A DNA stretch of 64,000 nt, from NCBI RefSeq assembly GCF_009709675.1, contig NZ_WMLB01000025.1:62001-126000 (forward strand), given 5' to 3'. Under the pieces are notes generated by a model. It ran no database searches. It saw only the letters and a list, made by a program, of their open reading frames with translations, and had not been told where the DNA came from. Both the position numbers and the translations under genes were made by a program. Within the stretch, counting starts at the first letter, position 1. The number at the start of each line of letters is the position of its first letter. Source of the DNA: Agromyces bracchium (lineage in GTDB: Bacteria; Actinomycetota; Actinomycetes; Actinomycetales; Microbacteriaceae). Of this stretch, positions 1 through 15,955 are shown one piece after another.

Positions 1-500
1 GTGAGGCCCATCTTCTCGTTCAGCAGGCCCTTCGCGCGATCGACCAGCTTGCGGGTCTCGAATCGCTCGACGAGGTCGCCGACCTCGGCCTCGAGCGCGA
101 TGATCTGCGCGTGGCGGGCCAGGGCGATCTCGATCGCGGGCAGCAGGTCGTTGGGGGTGAACGGCTTGACGACGTACGCCAGGGCGCCCGCCTCGCTCGC
201 ACGCTCGACGAGTTCCTTCTGGCTGAACGCGGTCAGGAGGACGACCGGGGCGATGTGGCCCTTCGAGAGTCGCTCCGCCGCCGAGATGCCGTCGAGTTGG
301 GGCATCTTCACGTCCATGATGACCAGGTCGGGCCGCAGCTCGGTCGCGAGCTGGACCGCGGTCTCGCCGTCGCCGGCCTCGCCGACCACCTCGTAGCCGT
401 TGTCGCGCAGGATCTCGACGATGTCGAGGCGGATGAGCGATTCGTCCTCCGCGACCACGACGCGACGCGGTGCCGGCTGGGTGTCTTCGGTGTCTGTCAC
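1..500 (-). CDS. pdtaR: ANTAR-type response regulator (PdtaR-like), 3' end outside window
   Basis: Two-component output protein that would bind RNA and act by antitermination. The first ~130 residues form a receiver domain: acidic pair E18/D19, phosphoacceptor D63 in the run IMDVKMPQLDG, switch residue T90 and conserved K112. From about residue 136 the start of an ANTAR helical domain is visible (LVDRAKGLLNEKMGL) before the window edge cuts it after 166 residues; the family is about 200 long. The GTG at 500 is chosen because the receiver begins right after it and a TAGGCT box lies 7 nt upstream, which suggests a leaderless mRNA. A position near pyk is common in actinobacteria. The partner histidine kinase is not in the window. 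Confidence 0.9.
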   Translation of the reverse strand, partial: MTDTEDTQPAPRRVVVAEDESLIRLDIVEILRDNGYEVVGEAGDGETAVQLATELRPDLVIMDVKMPQLDGISAAERLSKGHIAPVVLLTAFSQKELVERASEAGALAYVVKPFTPNDLLPAIEIALARHAQIIALEAEVGDLVERFETRKLVDRAKGLLNEKMGL

Positions 501-522
501 GCTGGAAAGCCTACGGTATTCT
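494..522 (+). promoter_or_regulatory. Promoter of tRNA-Leu(CAA)
   Basis: -35-like CTGTCA (494–499) and -10 TATTCT (517–522) are separated by 17 nt. The expected start is near 529, nine bases before the mature tRNA 5' end. The -35 covers the start codon of the divergent response regulator. Confidence 0.5.
508..513 (-). promoter_or_regulatory. -10 box for the response regulator (leaderless)
   Basis: TAGGCT read on the minus strand ends 7 nt before the GTG start at 500. This spacing places the transcription start at or next to the start codon. No convincing -35 is seen. It overlaps the divergent tRNA-Leu promoter. Confidence 0.5.
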
Positions 523-537
523 GGCCGGGGCCCTGAG

Positions 538-623
538 GCCGGTGTGGCGGAATGGCAGACGCGGAGCACTCAAAATGCTTTGCCCGAGAGGGCGTGTGGG
601 TTCGACCCCCACCACCGGCACCA
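538..623 (+). tRNA. tRNA-Leu (anticodon CAA)
   Basis: The acceptor arm GCCGGTG (538–544) pairs with CACCGGC (613–619), followed by discriminator A and an encoded CCA (621–623). The anticodon loop CTCAAAA gives CAA, which reads the UUG codon, uncommon in this GC-rich genome. A long variable arm with stem GCCC/GGGC shows a class II tRNA, as expected for leucine, and the T arm holds TTCGACC. It is the only RNA gene in the window and lies opposite to its minus-strand neighbours. Confidence 0.95.
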
Positions 624-663
624 CGCGATCGGATGCCGCGCCCGCCATGTTCCGGCGCACGGC

Positions 664-698
664 GAACGGCCCGGCCGCTGCACGCGACCGGGCCGTTC
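664..698. terminator. Bidirectional terminator between tRNA-Leu and pyk
   Basis: A perfect 11-bp inverted repeat, GAACGGCCCGG (664–674) and CCGGGCCGTTC (688–698), has a 13-nt loop. It lies between convergent tRNA-Leu and pyk and can serve both. No long T run follows, as is usual for high-GC actinobacteria. Confidence 0.7.
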
Positions 699-710
699 GG
701 GCGAACCGTG

Positions 711-2126
711 TCAGAGCACCTCACCGACGACGTGCACGCGCACGTCGTTGGTGGTGCCGGGGATGCCGGGGGGCGAGCCGGAGATGATGACGATCTTCTC
801 GCCGGCCTCGGCCTTCCCGGTCTTGCCGAGGACCTCGTCGACCTGGCCGACCATCTGGTCGGTGTGGGTCACCGGCGCGACGACGAACGACTCGACGCCC
901 CAGTTGAGGGCCATCCGGCGACGGATCTCGGGATACGGCGTGAACGCCAGGATCGGGATGGTGCTGCGCAGGCGCGACATCCGTCGCACCGACTCGCCTG
1001 TCTCGGTGAACACGCACAGGTACTTGGCCTCGACGAAGTCGGCCACCTCGACCGCGGCGAGCGTGATCGCCCCGGCCTGGGTGCGCGGCTTCGTGCCGAG
1101 CGGAGCGATCCGGTGCAGGCCGTGCTGCTCGGTCGACTCGATGATGCGGGCCATGGTCTTCACGGTCTGCACCGGGTACTCGCCGACGCTCGTCTCGCCC
1201 GAGAGCATGACCGCGTCCGCGCCGTCGAGGATGGCGTTCGCGACGTCCGAGGTCTCGGCGCGGGTCGGCACGGGCGCGTGGGTCATCGACTCGAGCATCT
1301 GCGTGGCCACGATGACCGGCTTGGCGAGGCGCCGGGCGATCTCGATCGCGCCCTTCTGCACGATCGGCACCGCCTCGAGCGGCAGCTCGACGCCCAGGTC
1401 GCCGCGGGCGACCATGATCGCGTCGAACGCCTCGATGATCCCCTCGAGGGCCTCCACGGCCTGCGGCTTCTCGATCTTGGCGATCACCGGCAGGCGGCGA
1501 CCCTCTTCCGCCATGATCTGGTGCACGCGGTCGATGTCGCTCGCGTTGCGGACGAACGACAGCGCGATGAGGTCGGCGCCGAGCTTCAGCGCCCAGCGCA
1601 GGTCGGCCTCGTCCTTCTCGGACAGCGCCGGCACGTTCACGGCGACGCCGGGCAGGTTGATGCCCTTGTTGTTCGAGACCGGTCCGGCGACGACCACCTT
1701 CGTGGTCACGACCGTGCCGTCGGTGTCGAGGACCTCGACGCGCACCTTGCCGTCGTCGATGAGGAGGTGGTCTCCGGCCTCGACGTCGTGCGGCAGGCCC
1801 TTGAACGTGGTGCCGACGATCTCCTTCGTGCCGAGGATGTCCTCGGTCGTGATCTTGAAGATGTCGCCCTCGGCGAGCTCGTGCGGCCCGTCGGCGAACT
1901 TGCCGAGGCGGATCTTCGGCCCCTGGAGGTCCACGAGCACGGCCACCGCGCGACCGGAGTCGTTCGCCGCCTTCCGGACGTTCTGGTAGACCCCCTCGTG
2001 CACGTCGTAGCTGCCGTGGCTGAGGTTCATGCGCGCCACGTCGACGCCGGCATCGATGATCGCGCGGATCTGTTCGTAGCTCGATGTCGCCGGCCCGAGG
2101 GTGGCGACGATCTTCGCTCTTCTCAT
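711..2126 (-). CDS. pyk: Pyruvate kinase
   Basis: Final glycolytic enzyme: phosphoenolpyruvate + ADP to pyruvate + ATP, in the cytoplasm. The 471 residues match the usual length. The start [14 protein letters not shown] is the family's typical N-terminus. The active-site lysine run [14 protein letters not shown] and the metal-binding segment [10 protein letters not shown] are intact, and a C-terminal regulatory domain follows. A longer frame exists upstream, but the ATG at 2126 starts directly at conserved sequence and has GGAG about 11 nt upstream. It lies 68 nt downstream of gltD in the same direction and may be read from gltBD or its own promoter. Confidence 0.97.
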   Translation of the reverse strand: MRRAKIVATLGPATSSYEQIRAIIDAGVDVARMNLSHGSYDVHEGVYQNVRKAANDSGRAVAVLVDLQGPKIRLGKFADGPHELAEGDIFKITTEDILGTKEIVGTTFKGLPHDVEAGDHLLIDDGKVRVEVLDTDGTVVTTKVVVAGPVSNNKGINLPGVAVNVPALSEKDEADLRWALKLGADLIALSFVRNASDIDRVHQIMAEEGRRLPVIAKIEKPQAVEALEGIIEAFDAIMVARGDLGVELPLEAVPIVQKGAIEIARRLAKPVIVATQMLESMTHAPVPTRAETSDVANAILDGADAVMLSGETSVGEYPVQTVKTMARIIESTEQHGLHRIAPLGTKPRTQAGAITLAAVEVADFVEAKYLCVFTETGESVRRMSRLRSTIPILAFTPYPEIRRRMALNWGVESFVVAPVTHTDQMVGQVDEVLGKTGKAEAGEKIVIISGSPPGIPGTTNDVRVHVVGEVL

Positions 2127-2177
2127 GTGGTGTGTGCTCCAGGGGTTACGCGCCGAAGCGCTGGATCGGGGTCTGCA

Positions 2178-2192
2178 GGCGCCGACGGCGCC
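2178..2192. terminator. Short inverted repeat after gltD
   Basis: GGCGCC–GAC–GGCGCC forms a 6-bp stem with a 3-nt loop just past the gltD stop. It could weaken read-through into pyk. It is short and has no T tract, so the terminator role is a guess. Confidence 0.3.
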
Positions 2193-2194
2193 GG

Positions 2195-3652
<1,458 letters not shown>

Positions 3653-3702
3653 CCGTCACCTCCATGCTGTCGATCGGGACCGTACGGCCGTGCGCCTGGC
3701 GC

Positions 3703-8280
<4,578 letters not shown>

Positions 8281-8392
8281 GTTGGACCGTCCTCGGTATC
8301 TCGGTGGCAACGGGGACGGCGTCGGCCCACGATGGAGGATTCGCGGCGCGAGGTGCGGCGCAGCGATGGGGAACGCGATTTCGGCGTGGCTC

Positions 8393-9382
8393 CTATTCGG
8401 AGGCCGAGCGGCTCGAGCTTGTGGCAGCCGGCTCGCCGTGTGCGTTCTCGCCCTCGACGCCATCGTCGAGAGAGTCGGTGTCGGACTCGGTGTCGTCAGA
8501 GTCTACCTCAGCATCCGCGGGCACCCATTCACGCCCCGGGCGGTACACGCTCGGCTCGATTCCGGTGTGTCGGCGGCTCTGGACGATGATGATCACGATG
8601 CCGATGAGGATCGCCGCGAACGAGGCCCACACGTTCGAGCGGATGCCGAGGAACATCTCGCTCGGGTCGACGCGGATCGTCTCGAAGACGGCCCGACCCG
8701 CGCCGTACCAGATGAGGTAGGCGCCGAACATCTTGCCCCACCGGAGGCGGAACGCGCGCTCGAGTGCGAGGAGCACGACGACGCCGAGGAGGTTCCACAC
8801 GATCTCGTACAGGAACGTCGGGTGGAACAGGGTGCCCTCGGGCAGCCCGGCGGGGAACGCCGCGTTGTCGGCCTCGATCTCGAGGCCCCACGGGAGGTCG
8901 GTCGGCCAGCCGAAGAGCTCGTGGTTGAACCAGTTGCCGAGGCGCCCGACCGCCTGCGCGACGAGGAGGCCGGGGGCGAGCGCGTCGGCGAACGACCAGA
9001 AACGGAGGCCCGTGAGTCGGCACGCGATGATGACGCCGACCGCACCGCCGATGAGCGAGCCGTAGATGGCGTTGCCGCCCTCCCAGATCGCGAAGACCCT
9101 CCACCACTCCTGGCCGGCGAAGTAGTCGTCGGGGTGCGTGAGCACGTGGTAGAGCCGCGCGCCGATGATGCCGAGCGGCACCGCCCACAGGACGACGTCG
9201 AGCACGATCCCCGGCTCGGCACCGCGTTTGGTGAGGCGGCGCGAGGTGATGATCGTGGCGAGGATGATGCCCGCGAGGATGCACAGGGCGTACATCTGGA
9301 TGTTGAGCGTCAGTCCGAAGATCGGGATCTCCAGCGTGCGCCACGCCTCGTCGGGGCTCGGGATGCTGAGCGGTGCGATCAC
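8393..9382 (-). CDS. lgt: Prolipoprotein diacylglyceryl transferase
   Basis: Inner-membrane enzyme that attaches diacylglycerol from phosphatidylglycerol to the lipobox cysteine of pre-lipoproteins, the first step of lipoprotein maturation. It has 329 residues and several hydrophobic helices. The Lgt signature [15 protein letters not shown] is at about residues 144–158, and the conserved [10 protein letters not shown] and [10 protein letters not shown] segments are present. The last ~40 residues are acidic and Ser-rich and probably cytoplasmic. The GTG start at 9382 lies 65 nt after trpA. The trpA–lgt order is shared with mycobacteria and many other actinobacteria. Confidence 0.96.
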   Translation of the reverse strand: MIAPLSIPSPDEAWRTLEIPIFGLTLNIQMYALCILAGIILATIITSRRLTKRGAEPGIVLDVVLWAVPLGIIGARLYHVLTHPDDYFAGQEWWRVFAIWEGGNAIYGSLIGGAVGVIIACRLTGLRFWSFADALAPGLLVAQAVGRLGNWFNHELFGWPTDLPWGLEIEADNAAFPAGLPEGTLFHPTFLYEIVWNLLGVVVLLALERAFRLRWGKMFGAYLIWYGAGRAVFETIRVDPSEMFLGIRSNVWASFAAILIGIVIIIVQSRRHTGIEPSVYRPGREWVPADAEVDSDDTESDTDSLDDGVEGENAHGEPAATSSSRSASE

Positions 9383-9439
9383 GCCGGGCTCTGCCTTTCG
9401 TCGATGCTGCGGGGCGCGCCGTCAGGGGCGGCCCCGTCG

Positions 9440-9445
9440 AGACTA
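9440..9445 (-). promoter_or_regulatory. Possible -10 box upstream of lgt
   Basis: TAGTCT lies immediately after the trpA stop, reading towards lgt. It fits the actinobacterial TANNNT pattern, but no -35 is evident, so separate lgt transcription is only possible. Confidence 0.25.
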
Positions 9446-9447
9446 CT

Positions 9448-10233
9448 TCACTGTCGGACGGTGCCGCGCGCGAGCTCCGCAGCGAGCGCGCCCGCCGCGT
9501 CGACGCCGCCGTCGGCGAGCGCCTTGACGAGCGCCGAGCCGACGATCGCGCCCTCCGCGTACTCGAGCACCTCGGCGACCTGCGCGGCCGTCGAGATGCC
9601 GACGCCGACGCAGCTGGCGGGCGAGCCCGCCTCGCCCAGGCGGGCGACGAGCGTTCGGGCGGCGCGGTCGACGTCGCTCCGAGCACCCGTGATGCCCATC
9701 GTCGAGACCGCGTACACGAACCCGCGGCTCGCGTCGATCGTCTTCCGCAGGCGCGCGTCGGTCGAGGTCGGCGCCGCGAGGAACACGCGGTCGAGACCGG
9801 TCCTCTCGGAGGCGGCGATCCAGTCGGCGGCCTCGTCGGGGATGAGGTCGGGCGTGATGAGCCCGGCTCCCCCGGCGGCGGCGAGGTCGTCGGCGAACCG
9901 GTCGACGCCGTACTGCACGACGGGATTCCAGTACGTCATGAGGAGCACCGGCGCGTCGACGCGCTCGGTGACGCGGCGCACCGCCTCGAAGCCGTGCGCG
10001 AGACGGAAGCCGTTCGCGAGGGCCTGTTGCGTGGCGGCCTGGATGACGGTGCCGTCCATGACGGGGTCGGAGTACGGAAGGCCGAGCTCGAGCACGTCGA
10101 CGCCGTTCTCGACGAGCGCGACCGCGGCGTCGACGCTCTCGTCGAGCGTCGGGAAGCCCACCGGGAGGTAGCCGATCAGCGCGCCGGCGGCCTCCTCGTT
10201 GCGCCTCGCGATGACGGGGCCGACGTTCCTCAC
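9448..10233 (-). CDS. trpA: Tryptophan synthase alpha chain
   Basis: Cleaves indole-3-glycerol phosphate to indole and glyceraldehyde-3-phosphate and channels indole to TrpB. The 261 residues are standard. Catalytic E49 ([12 protein letters not shown]) and D60 fall at the positions expected from the enteric enzyme. The ATG at 10233 overlaps the trpB stop as ATGA, so the two chains are translationally coupled, as suits a 1:1 complex. It is the last gene of the tightly packed pyr–trp cluster. Confidence 0.97.
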   Translation of the reverse strand: MRNVGPVIARRNEEAAGALIGYLPVGFPTLDESVDAAVALVENGVDVLELGLPYSDPVMDGTVIQAATQQALANGFRLAHGFEAVRRVTERVDAPVLLMTYWNPVVQYGVDRFADDLAAAGGAGLITPDLIPDEAADWIAASERTGLDRVFLAAPTSTDARLRKTIDASRGFVYAVSTMGITGARSDVDRAARTLVARLGEAGSPASCVGVGISTAAQVAEVLEYAEGAIVGSALVKALADGGVDAAGALAAELARGTVRQ

Positions 10234-11435
10234 TGCTCGCCTCCGTCGTACAGGCCGAAGTAGCGGGCGGCGGTGTCCATGTCCTTGTCGCCGCGACCGG
10301 AGAGGTTCACGAGGATCGTGGCGTCGCCGCCGAGTTCGTTGCCGAGCTCGATCGCGCCCGCGAGCGCGTGCGCCGACTCGATCGCGGGGATGATGCCCTC
10401 GGTGCGCGTCAGCAGGCGCAGGGCCTGCATGGCCGCGTCATCCGTCACCGCACGGTAGGTCGCCCGACCGAGCGCGGCGAGCCAGGAGTGCTCGGGGCCG
10501 ACGCCCGGGTAGTCGAGGCCCGCGGAGATCGAGTGCGACTCGATGGTCTGGCCGTCCTCGTCCTGCAGGAGGTAGCTGCGCGCCCCGTGGAGCACGCCGG
10601 GTCGTCCCTTGGAGATGGTCGCGGCGTGACGCGGCGTCTCGACGCCCTCGCCCCCGGCCTCGTAGCCGTAGAGCGCCACGTCGGCGTCGTCGAGGAACGC
10701 GTGGAAGATCCCGATCGCGTTCGACCCGCCTCCCACGCACGCGGCGACGGCGGTCGGCAGCGCGCCGGTGAGGTCGAGCACCTGCTGGCGCGCCTCCTCG
10801 CCGATGATCTTCTGGAAGTCGCGCACCATCTCGGGGAACGGGTGCGGGCCCGCGACCGTGCCGAAGATGTAGTTGGTCGTCTCGACGTTCGTGACCCAGT
10901 CGCGCATGGCGTCGTTGATCGCGTCCTTCAGCGTGCGCGACCCGGTCTTCACCGCGATCACCTCGGCGCCGAGCAGCCGCATGCGCGCCACGTTCAGCGC
11001 CTGGCGTTCGGTGTCGACCTCGCCCATGTAGATCGTGCAGTCGAGCCCGAAGAGCGCGGCCGCGGTCGCGGTCGCGACGCCGTGCTGGCCCGCGCCCGTC
11101 TCGGCGATGACGCGCTGCTTGCCGATGCGCTTGGTGAGCAGCGCCTGGCCGAGCACGTTGTTGATCTTGTGCGAACCGGTGTGGTTCAGGTCCTCCCGCT
11201 TCAGGATGATGCGGGCGCCGCCCGCGTGCTCGGCGAAGCGCGGGACCTCGGTGATGATCGACGGCCGGCCCGTGTAGCTCCGGCCGAGCTCGGCGAGCTC
11301 CTCGCCGAAGGCGGGGTCGAGCTTCGCGAGCGTGTACGCCTCCGAGAGCTCGTCGAGGGCCGCGACGAGGGACTCGGGCACGAAGCGCCCGCCGAACTCG
11401 CCGAAGTAGGGACCGGTCTGGGCACGCAGGGCCAT
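10230..11435 (-). CDS. trpB: Tryptophan synthase beta chain
   Basis: PLP enzyme that condenses indole with serine to give tryptophan. It has 401 residues from the ATG at 11435. The PLP-binding lysine is K90 in [10 protein letters not shown], and the phosphate-binding loop GGGSNAIG is intact. The N-terminus ([14 protein letters not shown]) is family-typical, which rules out the longer in-frame extension that would run into trpC. Only one base separates it from the trpC stop (TGAcATG). Confidence 0.97.
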   Translation of the reverse strand: MALRAQTGPYFGEFGGRFVPESLVAALDELSEAYTLAKLDPAFGEELAELGRSYTGRPSIITEVPRFAEHAGGARIILKREDLNHTGSHKINNVLGQALLTKRIGKQRVIAETGAGQHGVATATAAALFGLDCTIYMGEVDTERQALNVARMRLLGAEVIAVKTGSRTLKDAINDAMRDWVTNVETTNYIFGTVAGPHPFPEMVRDFQKIIGEEARQQVLDLTGALPTAVAACVGGGSNAIGIFHAFLDDADVALYGYEAGGEGVETPRHAATISKGRPGVLHGARSYLLQDEDGQTIESHSISAGLDYPGVGPEHSWLAALGRATYRAVTDDAAMQALRLLTRTEGIIPAIESAHALAGAIELGNELGGDATILVNLSGRGDKDMDTAARYFGLYDGGEQ

Positions 11436-11436
11436 G

Positions 11437-12207
11437 TCACACCGCCAGGAATGCAGAGAGGTTCGAGATGGGGTCGCCCGTGACCAGCGCCTCGCCCACG
11501 AGCACCGCGTCGGCGCCCGCCGCGCGGTAGTGCGCGACATCCGCCGCCGACAGGACGGCCGATTCGGCGACCTTGATCGCGCCCGCGGGGAAGCGGTCGG
11601 CGACGCGGCCGAACAGGTCGCGGTCGAGCTCGAAGGTCGTGAGGTCTCGTGCGTTCACGCCGATGAGCTTCGCGCCGAGCTGAGCGGCGCGGTCGAGCTC
11701 CTCGGCGGAGTGCGTCTCGACGAGCGCCGTCATGCCGAGCTCGGTGATGAGCCCGTACAGCTCGGCGAGCGTCGCATCGTCGAGCGCGGCGACGATGAGG
11801 AGGACGAGGTCGGCACCTGCGGCGCGCGCCTCGAACACCTGGTACGCCGACGCGATGAAGTCCTTGCGCAGCACCGGCAGCGAGACCGCTGCACGGACCG
11901 ACTCGAGGTCGGCGAGCGACCCGCCGAACTTCCGGCCCTCGGTGAGCACGCTGATCGCGCTCGCGCCGCCCAGTTCATAGGTGCGCGCGAGCGCGGCGGG
12001 GTCGTCGATCGCGGCGAGCGAGCCCCGCGAGGGGCTCGAGCGCTTGATCTCGGCGATGACCTTGACGTGCGCGGCCGGAGCGAGCGCGGCCAGCGCGTCG
12101 AGCGCATCGGGGCGCGCGAGGGCCGCGGCCTCGACCAGGGTCATCGGGCGGTCGGCGCGACGCGCTTCGGCGTCGGCGACGGCGTTCGCGGTGAGCTCGG
12201 ACAGCAC
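11437..12207 (-). CDS. trpC: Indole-3-glycerol phosphate synthase
   Basis: Decarboxylating ring closure of CdRP to indole-3-glycerol phosphate in tryptophan synthesis. A 256-residue TIM barrel with the motif [13 protein letters not shown] (catalytic lysine) and the later segment [12 protein letters not shown]. The GTG start at 12207 lies 3 nt after the stop of the small membrane protein gene. The gene is monofunctional; no TrpF domain is fused. trpD, trpG and a trpF/hisA gene are not in this window and must be elsewhere. Confidence 0.96.
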   Translation of the reverse strand: MLSELTANAVADAEARRADRPMTLVEAAALARPDALDALAALAPAAHVKVIAEIKRSSPSRGSLAAIDDPAALARTYELGGASAISVLTEGRKFGGSLADLESVRAAVSLPVLRKDFIASAYQVFEARAAGADLVLLIVAALDDATLAELYGLITELGMTALVETHSAEELDRAAQLGAKLIGVNARDLTTFELDRDLFGRVADRFPAGAIKVAESAVLSAADVAHYRAAGADAVLVGEALVTGDPISNLSAFLAV

Positions 12208-12210
12208 GCG

Positions 12211-12441
12211 TCAGTGCGCCTTGGGCGCGACCTTGTCGCCGTCGACGCCGTAGCCGGCGCGGGCGAGCGCCCACCCGACGACGATGCCGACGACGAGGAG
12301 TGCCGCGGACGCCCACACCAGCCACTGCACGTCGAAGAAGAACGCGACCGTGCCGATGGTGAAGGCGAGGAGCATGATCACCACGGCCGTCCAGGCCGCG
12401 GGCGAGTGTCCGTGGCCGGGGTCAACGTGCTCAGTGCTCAT
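12211..12441 (-). CDS. Small membrane protein of the trp operon (DUF6704-like)
   Basis: A 76-residue protein with an HGHSPAAW segment near the N-terminus and two predicted helices (about residues 17–36 and 40–60), ending in a short charged tail. The HGxxxAAW pattern and its place just before trpC match a small family I recall from actinobacterial trp operons as DUF6704; the name is from memory. Function is unknown. Its stop is 3 nt from the trpC start, so translation is probably coupled. An operon-linked role in tryptophan or anthranilate handling is inference only. Confidence 0.75.
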   Translation of the reverse strand: MSTEHVDPGHGHSPAAWTAVVIMLLAFTIGTVAFFFDVQWLVWASAALLVVGIVVGWALARAGYGVDGDKVAPKAH

Positions 12442-12473
12442 GGTGCTCCTTCTGTGCGGGGTCGGGGAAGAGT

Positions 12474-13193
12474 CTAGCGGGTGGGTTCGGCGCGCTCGTC
12501 GCCATCGGCCGGGCGGTCGTCGGGCTCGGCGCCGCCGTTCGGGTGGTCGGGCGCAATGTCGACGACCGACGGCGCGGATGCCTCGGTCGGATCGTCGCCG
12601 CGGCTGAGGTCGTCCCACGCATCGACGGCGCGGTCGGACGCAGGAGCCGCCGTCGCGCCGTCCGCTGCGACGCGCACGCCGCCGCCGTACCGGCGCGACG
12701 TGGGCCAGGCCCGGCCCGTGACGACGACCGCCAGGCCGGCGAGCACGACGATCACGCCGCCGGCGACGGCGACGGCGGGCCACGGCGACGCGACGACCTC
12801 GGCGACGAGTTCGGCGGTCGACTCCGCTCCGGCGACGCCCGTGGCCTCGGCGACCGCAGACGAGACCGCGGCCACCGGATCGGCGATCGCGAGCGAGGCG
12901 GCGAGCACGACGCATCCGCCGAGCAGTGCGGCGAGCAGGCCGAGCACGATCCGGATCAGCGGACCGGCGATCGTGAGCGCGCCGGCCAGCGCGAGCCCGG
13001 CGAGCGCGAGCGCGGACAGGGCGGGCGATGCGGCCTGGCCGCCGACCTCGAGCGTCGCCGCCGAACCAGCGGCCGCGCCGTCGACGAGGGTCGCGGTGTA
13101 CCAGGTCTGGCTCCACGACAGCAGCGCGAGCCCGGATCCGACGAGGATGCCGAGGATCGCGGCGAGCTTCACGCGTCGGGCGGTCACGCTCAC
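12474..13193 (-). CDS. Trp biosynthesis-associated membrane protein (TrpTM family)
   Basis: A 239-residue membrane protein with an N-terminal helix (AAILGILVGSGLALLSW) and three further hydrophobic segments in the first ~165 residues. A 70-residue acidic, Pro/Asp-rich tail follows and is probably cytoplasmic. Position directly after trpE and the overall pattern fit the actinobacterial TrpTM (Trp_oprn_chp) family, which has no proven function. The GTG at 13193 overlaps the trpE stop as GTGA, indicating coupled translation. The genomic link makes transport or membrane sensing of aromatic compounds plausible, but this is inference. Confidence 0.85.
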   Translation of the reverse strand: MSVTARRVKLAAILGILVGSGLALLSWSQTWYTATLVDGAAAGSAATLEVGGQAASPALSALALAGLALAGALTIAGPLIRIVLGLLAALLGGCVVLAASLAIADPVAAVSSAVAEATGVAGAESTAELVAEVVASPWPAVAVAGGVIVVLAGLAVVVTGRAWPTSRRYGGGVRVAADGATAAPASDRAVDAWDDLSRGDDPTEASAPSVVDIAPDHPNGGAEPDDRPADGDERAEPTR

Positions 13194-14731
13194 CCCGCCT
13201 GCACGGGTCGCATGGCGTTCGCGACCGCGACCGCCCGCAGCGGCGCGGCCGCCTTGTTCACCGACTCCTGGTACTCCGACTCCGGGTTCGAGTCGGCCAC
13301 GAGGCCGCCCCCCGCCTGCACGCGCGCGACGCCGCCGATGATCGTGGCCGTGCGGATCGCGATCGCGAGGTCGGCGTCGCCGCCGAAGCCGAAGTAGCCG
13401 ACCACTCCCCCGTAGACGCCGCGCTGCGCGGGCTCGAGCTCGTCGATGATCTCGAGCGCGCGCGGCTTCGGCGCGCCGGAGAGCGTGCCCGCCGGGAACG
13501 TCGCCCGGAACACGTCGACGGCGTTCGCGTCGGGCGCGAGGTCGCCCTCGACCGACGAGACGAGGTGCATGATGTGGCTGAACCGCTCGACGCGCATGAA
13601 CTCGGTCACCTCGACGGTGCCCGCCGTGCAGACCTTCGCGAGGTCGTTGCGCGCCAGGTCGACGAGCATGAGGTGCTCGGCCTGCTCCTTCGGGTCGGCG
13701 ACGAGCTCGGCCTCGAGGTCGGCGTCGTCCTCCGGGGTCGCGCCGCGCGGCTTCGAGCCGGCGATCGGGTGCGTGTACACGCGGCCGTCCTCGACCTTGA
13801 CGAGGGCCTCGGGCGACGAGCCGACGATCCAGTACGGCTCGCCCGCGACGTCCTCGAGGTGCAGCAGGTACATGTACGGGCTGGGGTTGAGGCTCCGGAG
13901 CACGCGGTACACGTCGATCGGGTGGGCCGTGGCCTCCTGCTCGAACCGCTGCGAGACGACGACCTGGAAGATGTCTCCCTCGCGGATGTACTCCTTCGAA
14001 CGCTCGACCGCCGCGAGGAAGTCGGCCTTCTCGGTGCGGTACCAGGGCTCGGGAGCGCGAGACAGGTCGATCTCGGCGAGGTGCGCCGCGGCCGGCTCGG
14101 CGAGCGCCGCCTGCATGCGGTCGAGGCGGGCCTGCGCGTCGGCCCAGAGCTGCTCCGCGGGCTCGTCGCGGTCGTTGAGCACGGATGCCACGAGCTGCAC
14201 GGTGCCCGTCCGGTGGTCCATCACGACGAGCTCGGACACGAACGCGAACGCCTGCCCGGGCACGTCGAAGTCGGCCGGCGGACGGTTCGGCAGGTGCTCG
14301 ATCTGACGGATCGCCTCCCAGCCGATGAACCCGACGAGGCCGCCCGTGAGCGGCGGCGCGCCCGGCACGTCCTCCGTCTGCCAGCGCGCGTAGAGCGCCT
14401 CGAGCGCGGCGAGCGGCGCGAGGTCGGCGGATGCCTCGCCGAGGGCGCGCTCGCGCGACATCCCGTAGTCGAGCCACTCGACCCGCCCGTCGCGGTCGGT
14501 GAGGACGCCGTGCGACGCCGCGCCGACGAACGAGTACCTCGACCAGATGCCGCCCTGCTCGGCGGACTCGAGCAGGAAGGTGCCGGGCCGACCGCCCGCG
14601 AGCTTGCGGTAGATGCCGACGGGCGTCTCGCCGTCGGCGAACAGCTCCCGCACGACGGGCACGACCCGCCGCCCCTCGAGCAGTGTCGTGAATTCGTCGA
14701 AGCGGGTCGTGGCGGTGCGTGCGGCGGTCAT
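13190..14731 (-). CDS. trpE: Anthranilate synthase component I
   Basis: Converts chorismate plus ammonia, supplied by the TrpG glutaminase, to anthranilate; the first committed step to tryptophan. It has 513 residues. The N-terminal part carries the LLESA element associated with tryptophan feedback binding, and the C-terminal chorismate-binding domain includes [27 protein letters not shown] and [11 protein letters not shown]. The ATG at 14731 overlaps the hisI stop (ATGA), tying histidine and tryptophan genes into one message. trpG is not linked here. Confidence 0.96.
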   Translation of the reverse strand: MTAARTATTRFDEFTTLLEGRRVVPVVRELFADGETPVGIYRKLAGGRPGTFLLESAEQGGIWSRYSFVGAASHGVLTDRDGRVEWLDYGMSRERALGEASADLAPLAALEALYARWQTEDVPGAPPLTGGLVGFIGWEAIRQIEHLPNRPPADFDVPGQAFAFVSELVVMDHRTGTVQLVASVLNDRDEPAEQLWADAQARLDRMQAALAEPAAAHLAEIDLSRAPEPWYRTEKADFLAAVERSKEYIREGDIFQVVVSQRFEQEATAHPIDVYRVLRSLNPSPYMYLLHLEDVAGEPYWIVGSSPEALVKVEDGRVYTHPIAGSKPRGATPEDDADLEAELVADPKEQAEHLMLVDLARNDLAKVCTAGTVEVTEFMRVERFSHIMHLVSSVEGDLAPDANAVDVFRATFPAGTLSGAPKPRALEIIDELEPAQRGVYGGVVGYFGFGGDADLAIAIRTATIIGGVARVQAGGGLVADSNPESEYQESVNKAAAPLRAVAVANAMRPVQAG

Positions 14732-15186
14732 CGTGCTCCTCCGGGCGCCGGGTCGGGGTCGGATGCGGGCGCGGACTCGGCGGCGGAACCGGGCGCACCG
14801 ACCACGACCTGCAGCGGATCGCCGTCGAAGCACGTGCGGGTGCCGGTGTGGCACGCGACGCCCACCTGCTCGACCCGCACGAGCAGCGTGTCGGCGTCGC
14901 AGTCGAGCGCGGCGGAGCGGACGTACTGCGCGTGACCGGAGGTGTCGCCCTTCCGCCAGTACTCCTGGCGCGAACGCGACCAGAACGTCACGCGCCCCTC
15001 GATGAGCGTGCGCCGCATGGCCTCGCGGTCCATCCAGCCGAGCATGAGCACCTCGCCGGTGTCCCACTGCTGGATGACGGCGGGCAGCAGCCCGTCGGCG
15101 TTGAACGCGGCTCGGTCGACCGCGGTGGCGTCTGGCGCCCACTTCTCGGCGTCGCGCTCGAGCTCCTCGTCGTCGCGGTACGTCAT
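14728..15186 (-). CDS. hisI: Phosphoribosyl-AMP cyclohydrolase
   Basis: Third step of histidine synthesis: zinc-dependent opening of the adenine ring of PR-AMP. It has 152 residues. The conserved segments [24 protein letters not shown] and the metal-ligand region (ALDCDAD … CHTGTRTCF) are present. The last ~25 residues are an Ala/Pro/Asp-rich tail not needed by the family. Only the HisI half is present; HisE is a separate gene upstream. Start and stop both make 4-nt overlaps with neighbours (hisF and trpE). Confidence 0.95.
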   Translation of the reverse strand: MTYRDDEELERDAEKWAPDATAVDRAAFNADGLLPAVIQQWDTGEVLMLGWMDREAMRRTLIEGRVTFWSRSRQEYWRKGDTSGHAQYVRSAALDCDADTLLVRVEQVGVACHTGTRTCFDGDPLQVVVGAPGSAAESAPASDPDPAPGGAR

Positions 15187-15944
15187 CGCACGACCCTTCC
15201 GTCTGCGGCGAGGGCCTGCTTGACCTCGCCGATGGTGAGCTCGCCGTTGTGGAAGACGGATGCCGCGAGCACGGCATCGGCTCCGGCCTCGATGGCGGGC
15301 GCGAAGTGCTCGAGCGCCCCGGCGCCGCCCGACGCGATGACGGGCACGCTCGAGAGTTCGTGCATGGCGCGGACGAGCTCGAGGTCGAAGCCCTGCTTGG
15401 TACCGTCGGCGTCGATCGAGTTGACGAGCAGTTCGCCCGCGCCGAGCCCGATCGCCCGGCGCGCCCAGTCGAGCGCGTCGAGGTCGGTCTCGGTGCGTCC
15501 GCCGTGGGTGGTCACCACGAAGCCCGACTCCGTGCGGTCGGACCGCTTGACGTCGAGCGAGAGCACGCAGACCTGGGCGCCGAACCGGTCGGCGATCTCG
15601 GCGATGAGCTCGGGTCGCGCGATCGCCGCGCTGTTCACGCCGATCTTGTCGGCGCCGTGGCCGAGCAGCCGCGCGACGTCGGCCGTGGAGCGGACGCCGC
15701 CGCCGACCGTGAGCGGGATGAAGACCTGCTCGGCGACCCGGCGGACCATGTCGAACGTGGTCGAACGGTCGTCGACCGTGGCGGTGACGTCGAGGAACGT
15801 GAGCTCGTCGGCACCCTGCTCGGCGTAGCGGGCGGCGAGCTCGACGGGGTCGCCGGCGTCGCGGAGGTTCAGGAAGTTGACGCCCTTGACGACGCGGCCG
15901 CCGGCCACGTCGAGACAGGGGATCACACGGACGGCGAGGGACAT
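15183..15944 (-). CDS. hisF: Imidazole glycerol phosphate synthase subunit HisF
   Basis: Cyclase subunit of IGP synthase. It uses ammonia from HisH to make imidazole glycerol phosphate and AICAR. A 253-residue (beta/alpha)8 barrel with the N-terminal catalytic aspartate D12 in [11 protein letters not shown] and the phosphate-binding repeats VGGGVRS and ASGGAGAL. The ATG at 15944 starts directly before the conserved strand; a longer frame upstream lacks similarity. The partner hisH is not in the window. Confidence 0.96.
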   Translation of the reverse strand: MSLAVRVIPCLDVAGGRVVKGVNFLNLRDAGDPVELAARYAEQGADELTFLDVTATVDDRSTTFDMVRRVAEQVFIPLTVGGGVRSTADVARLLGHGADKIGVNSAAIARPELIAEIADRFGAQVCVLSLDVKRSDRTESGFVVTTHGGRTETDLDALDWARRAIGLGAGELLVNSIDADGTKQGFDLELVRAMHELSSVPVIASGGAGALEHFAPAIEAGADAVLAASVFHNGELTIGEVKQALAADGRVVR

Positions 15945-15955
15945 GCGTCGCTCCC

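Noticed and set aside
497-724. A 75-codon minus-strand frame over the tRNA (contains GGGGRTHTPSRAKHFECSASAIPPH-like sequence).
   Set aside because: This is the familiar false translation of the complement of a tRNA-Leu gene, not a protein.
9424-9434. GGGG–CGG–CCCC palindrome after trpA as a terminator.
   Set aside because: Only a 4-bp stem with a 3-nt loop; too weak to support a termination call.
9383-14900. Search for a trp attenuator, T-box or tryptophan leader peptide.
   Set aside because: trpE overlaps hisI by 4 nt and no leader with Trp codons or competing hairpins exists upstream of any trp gene.
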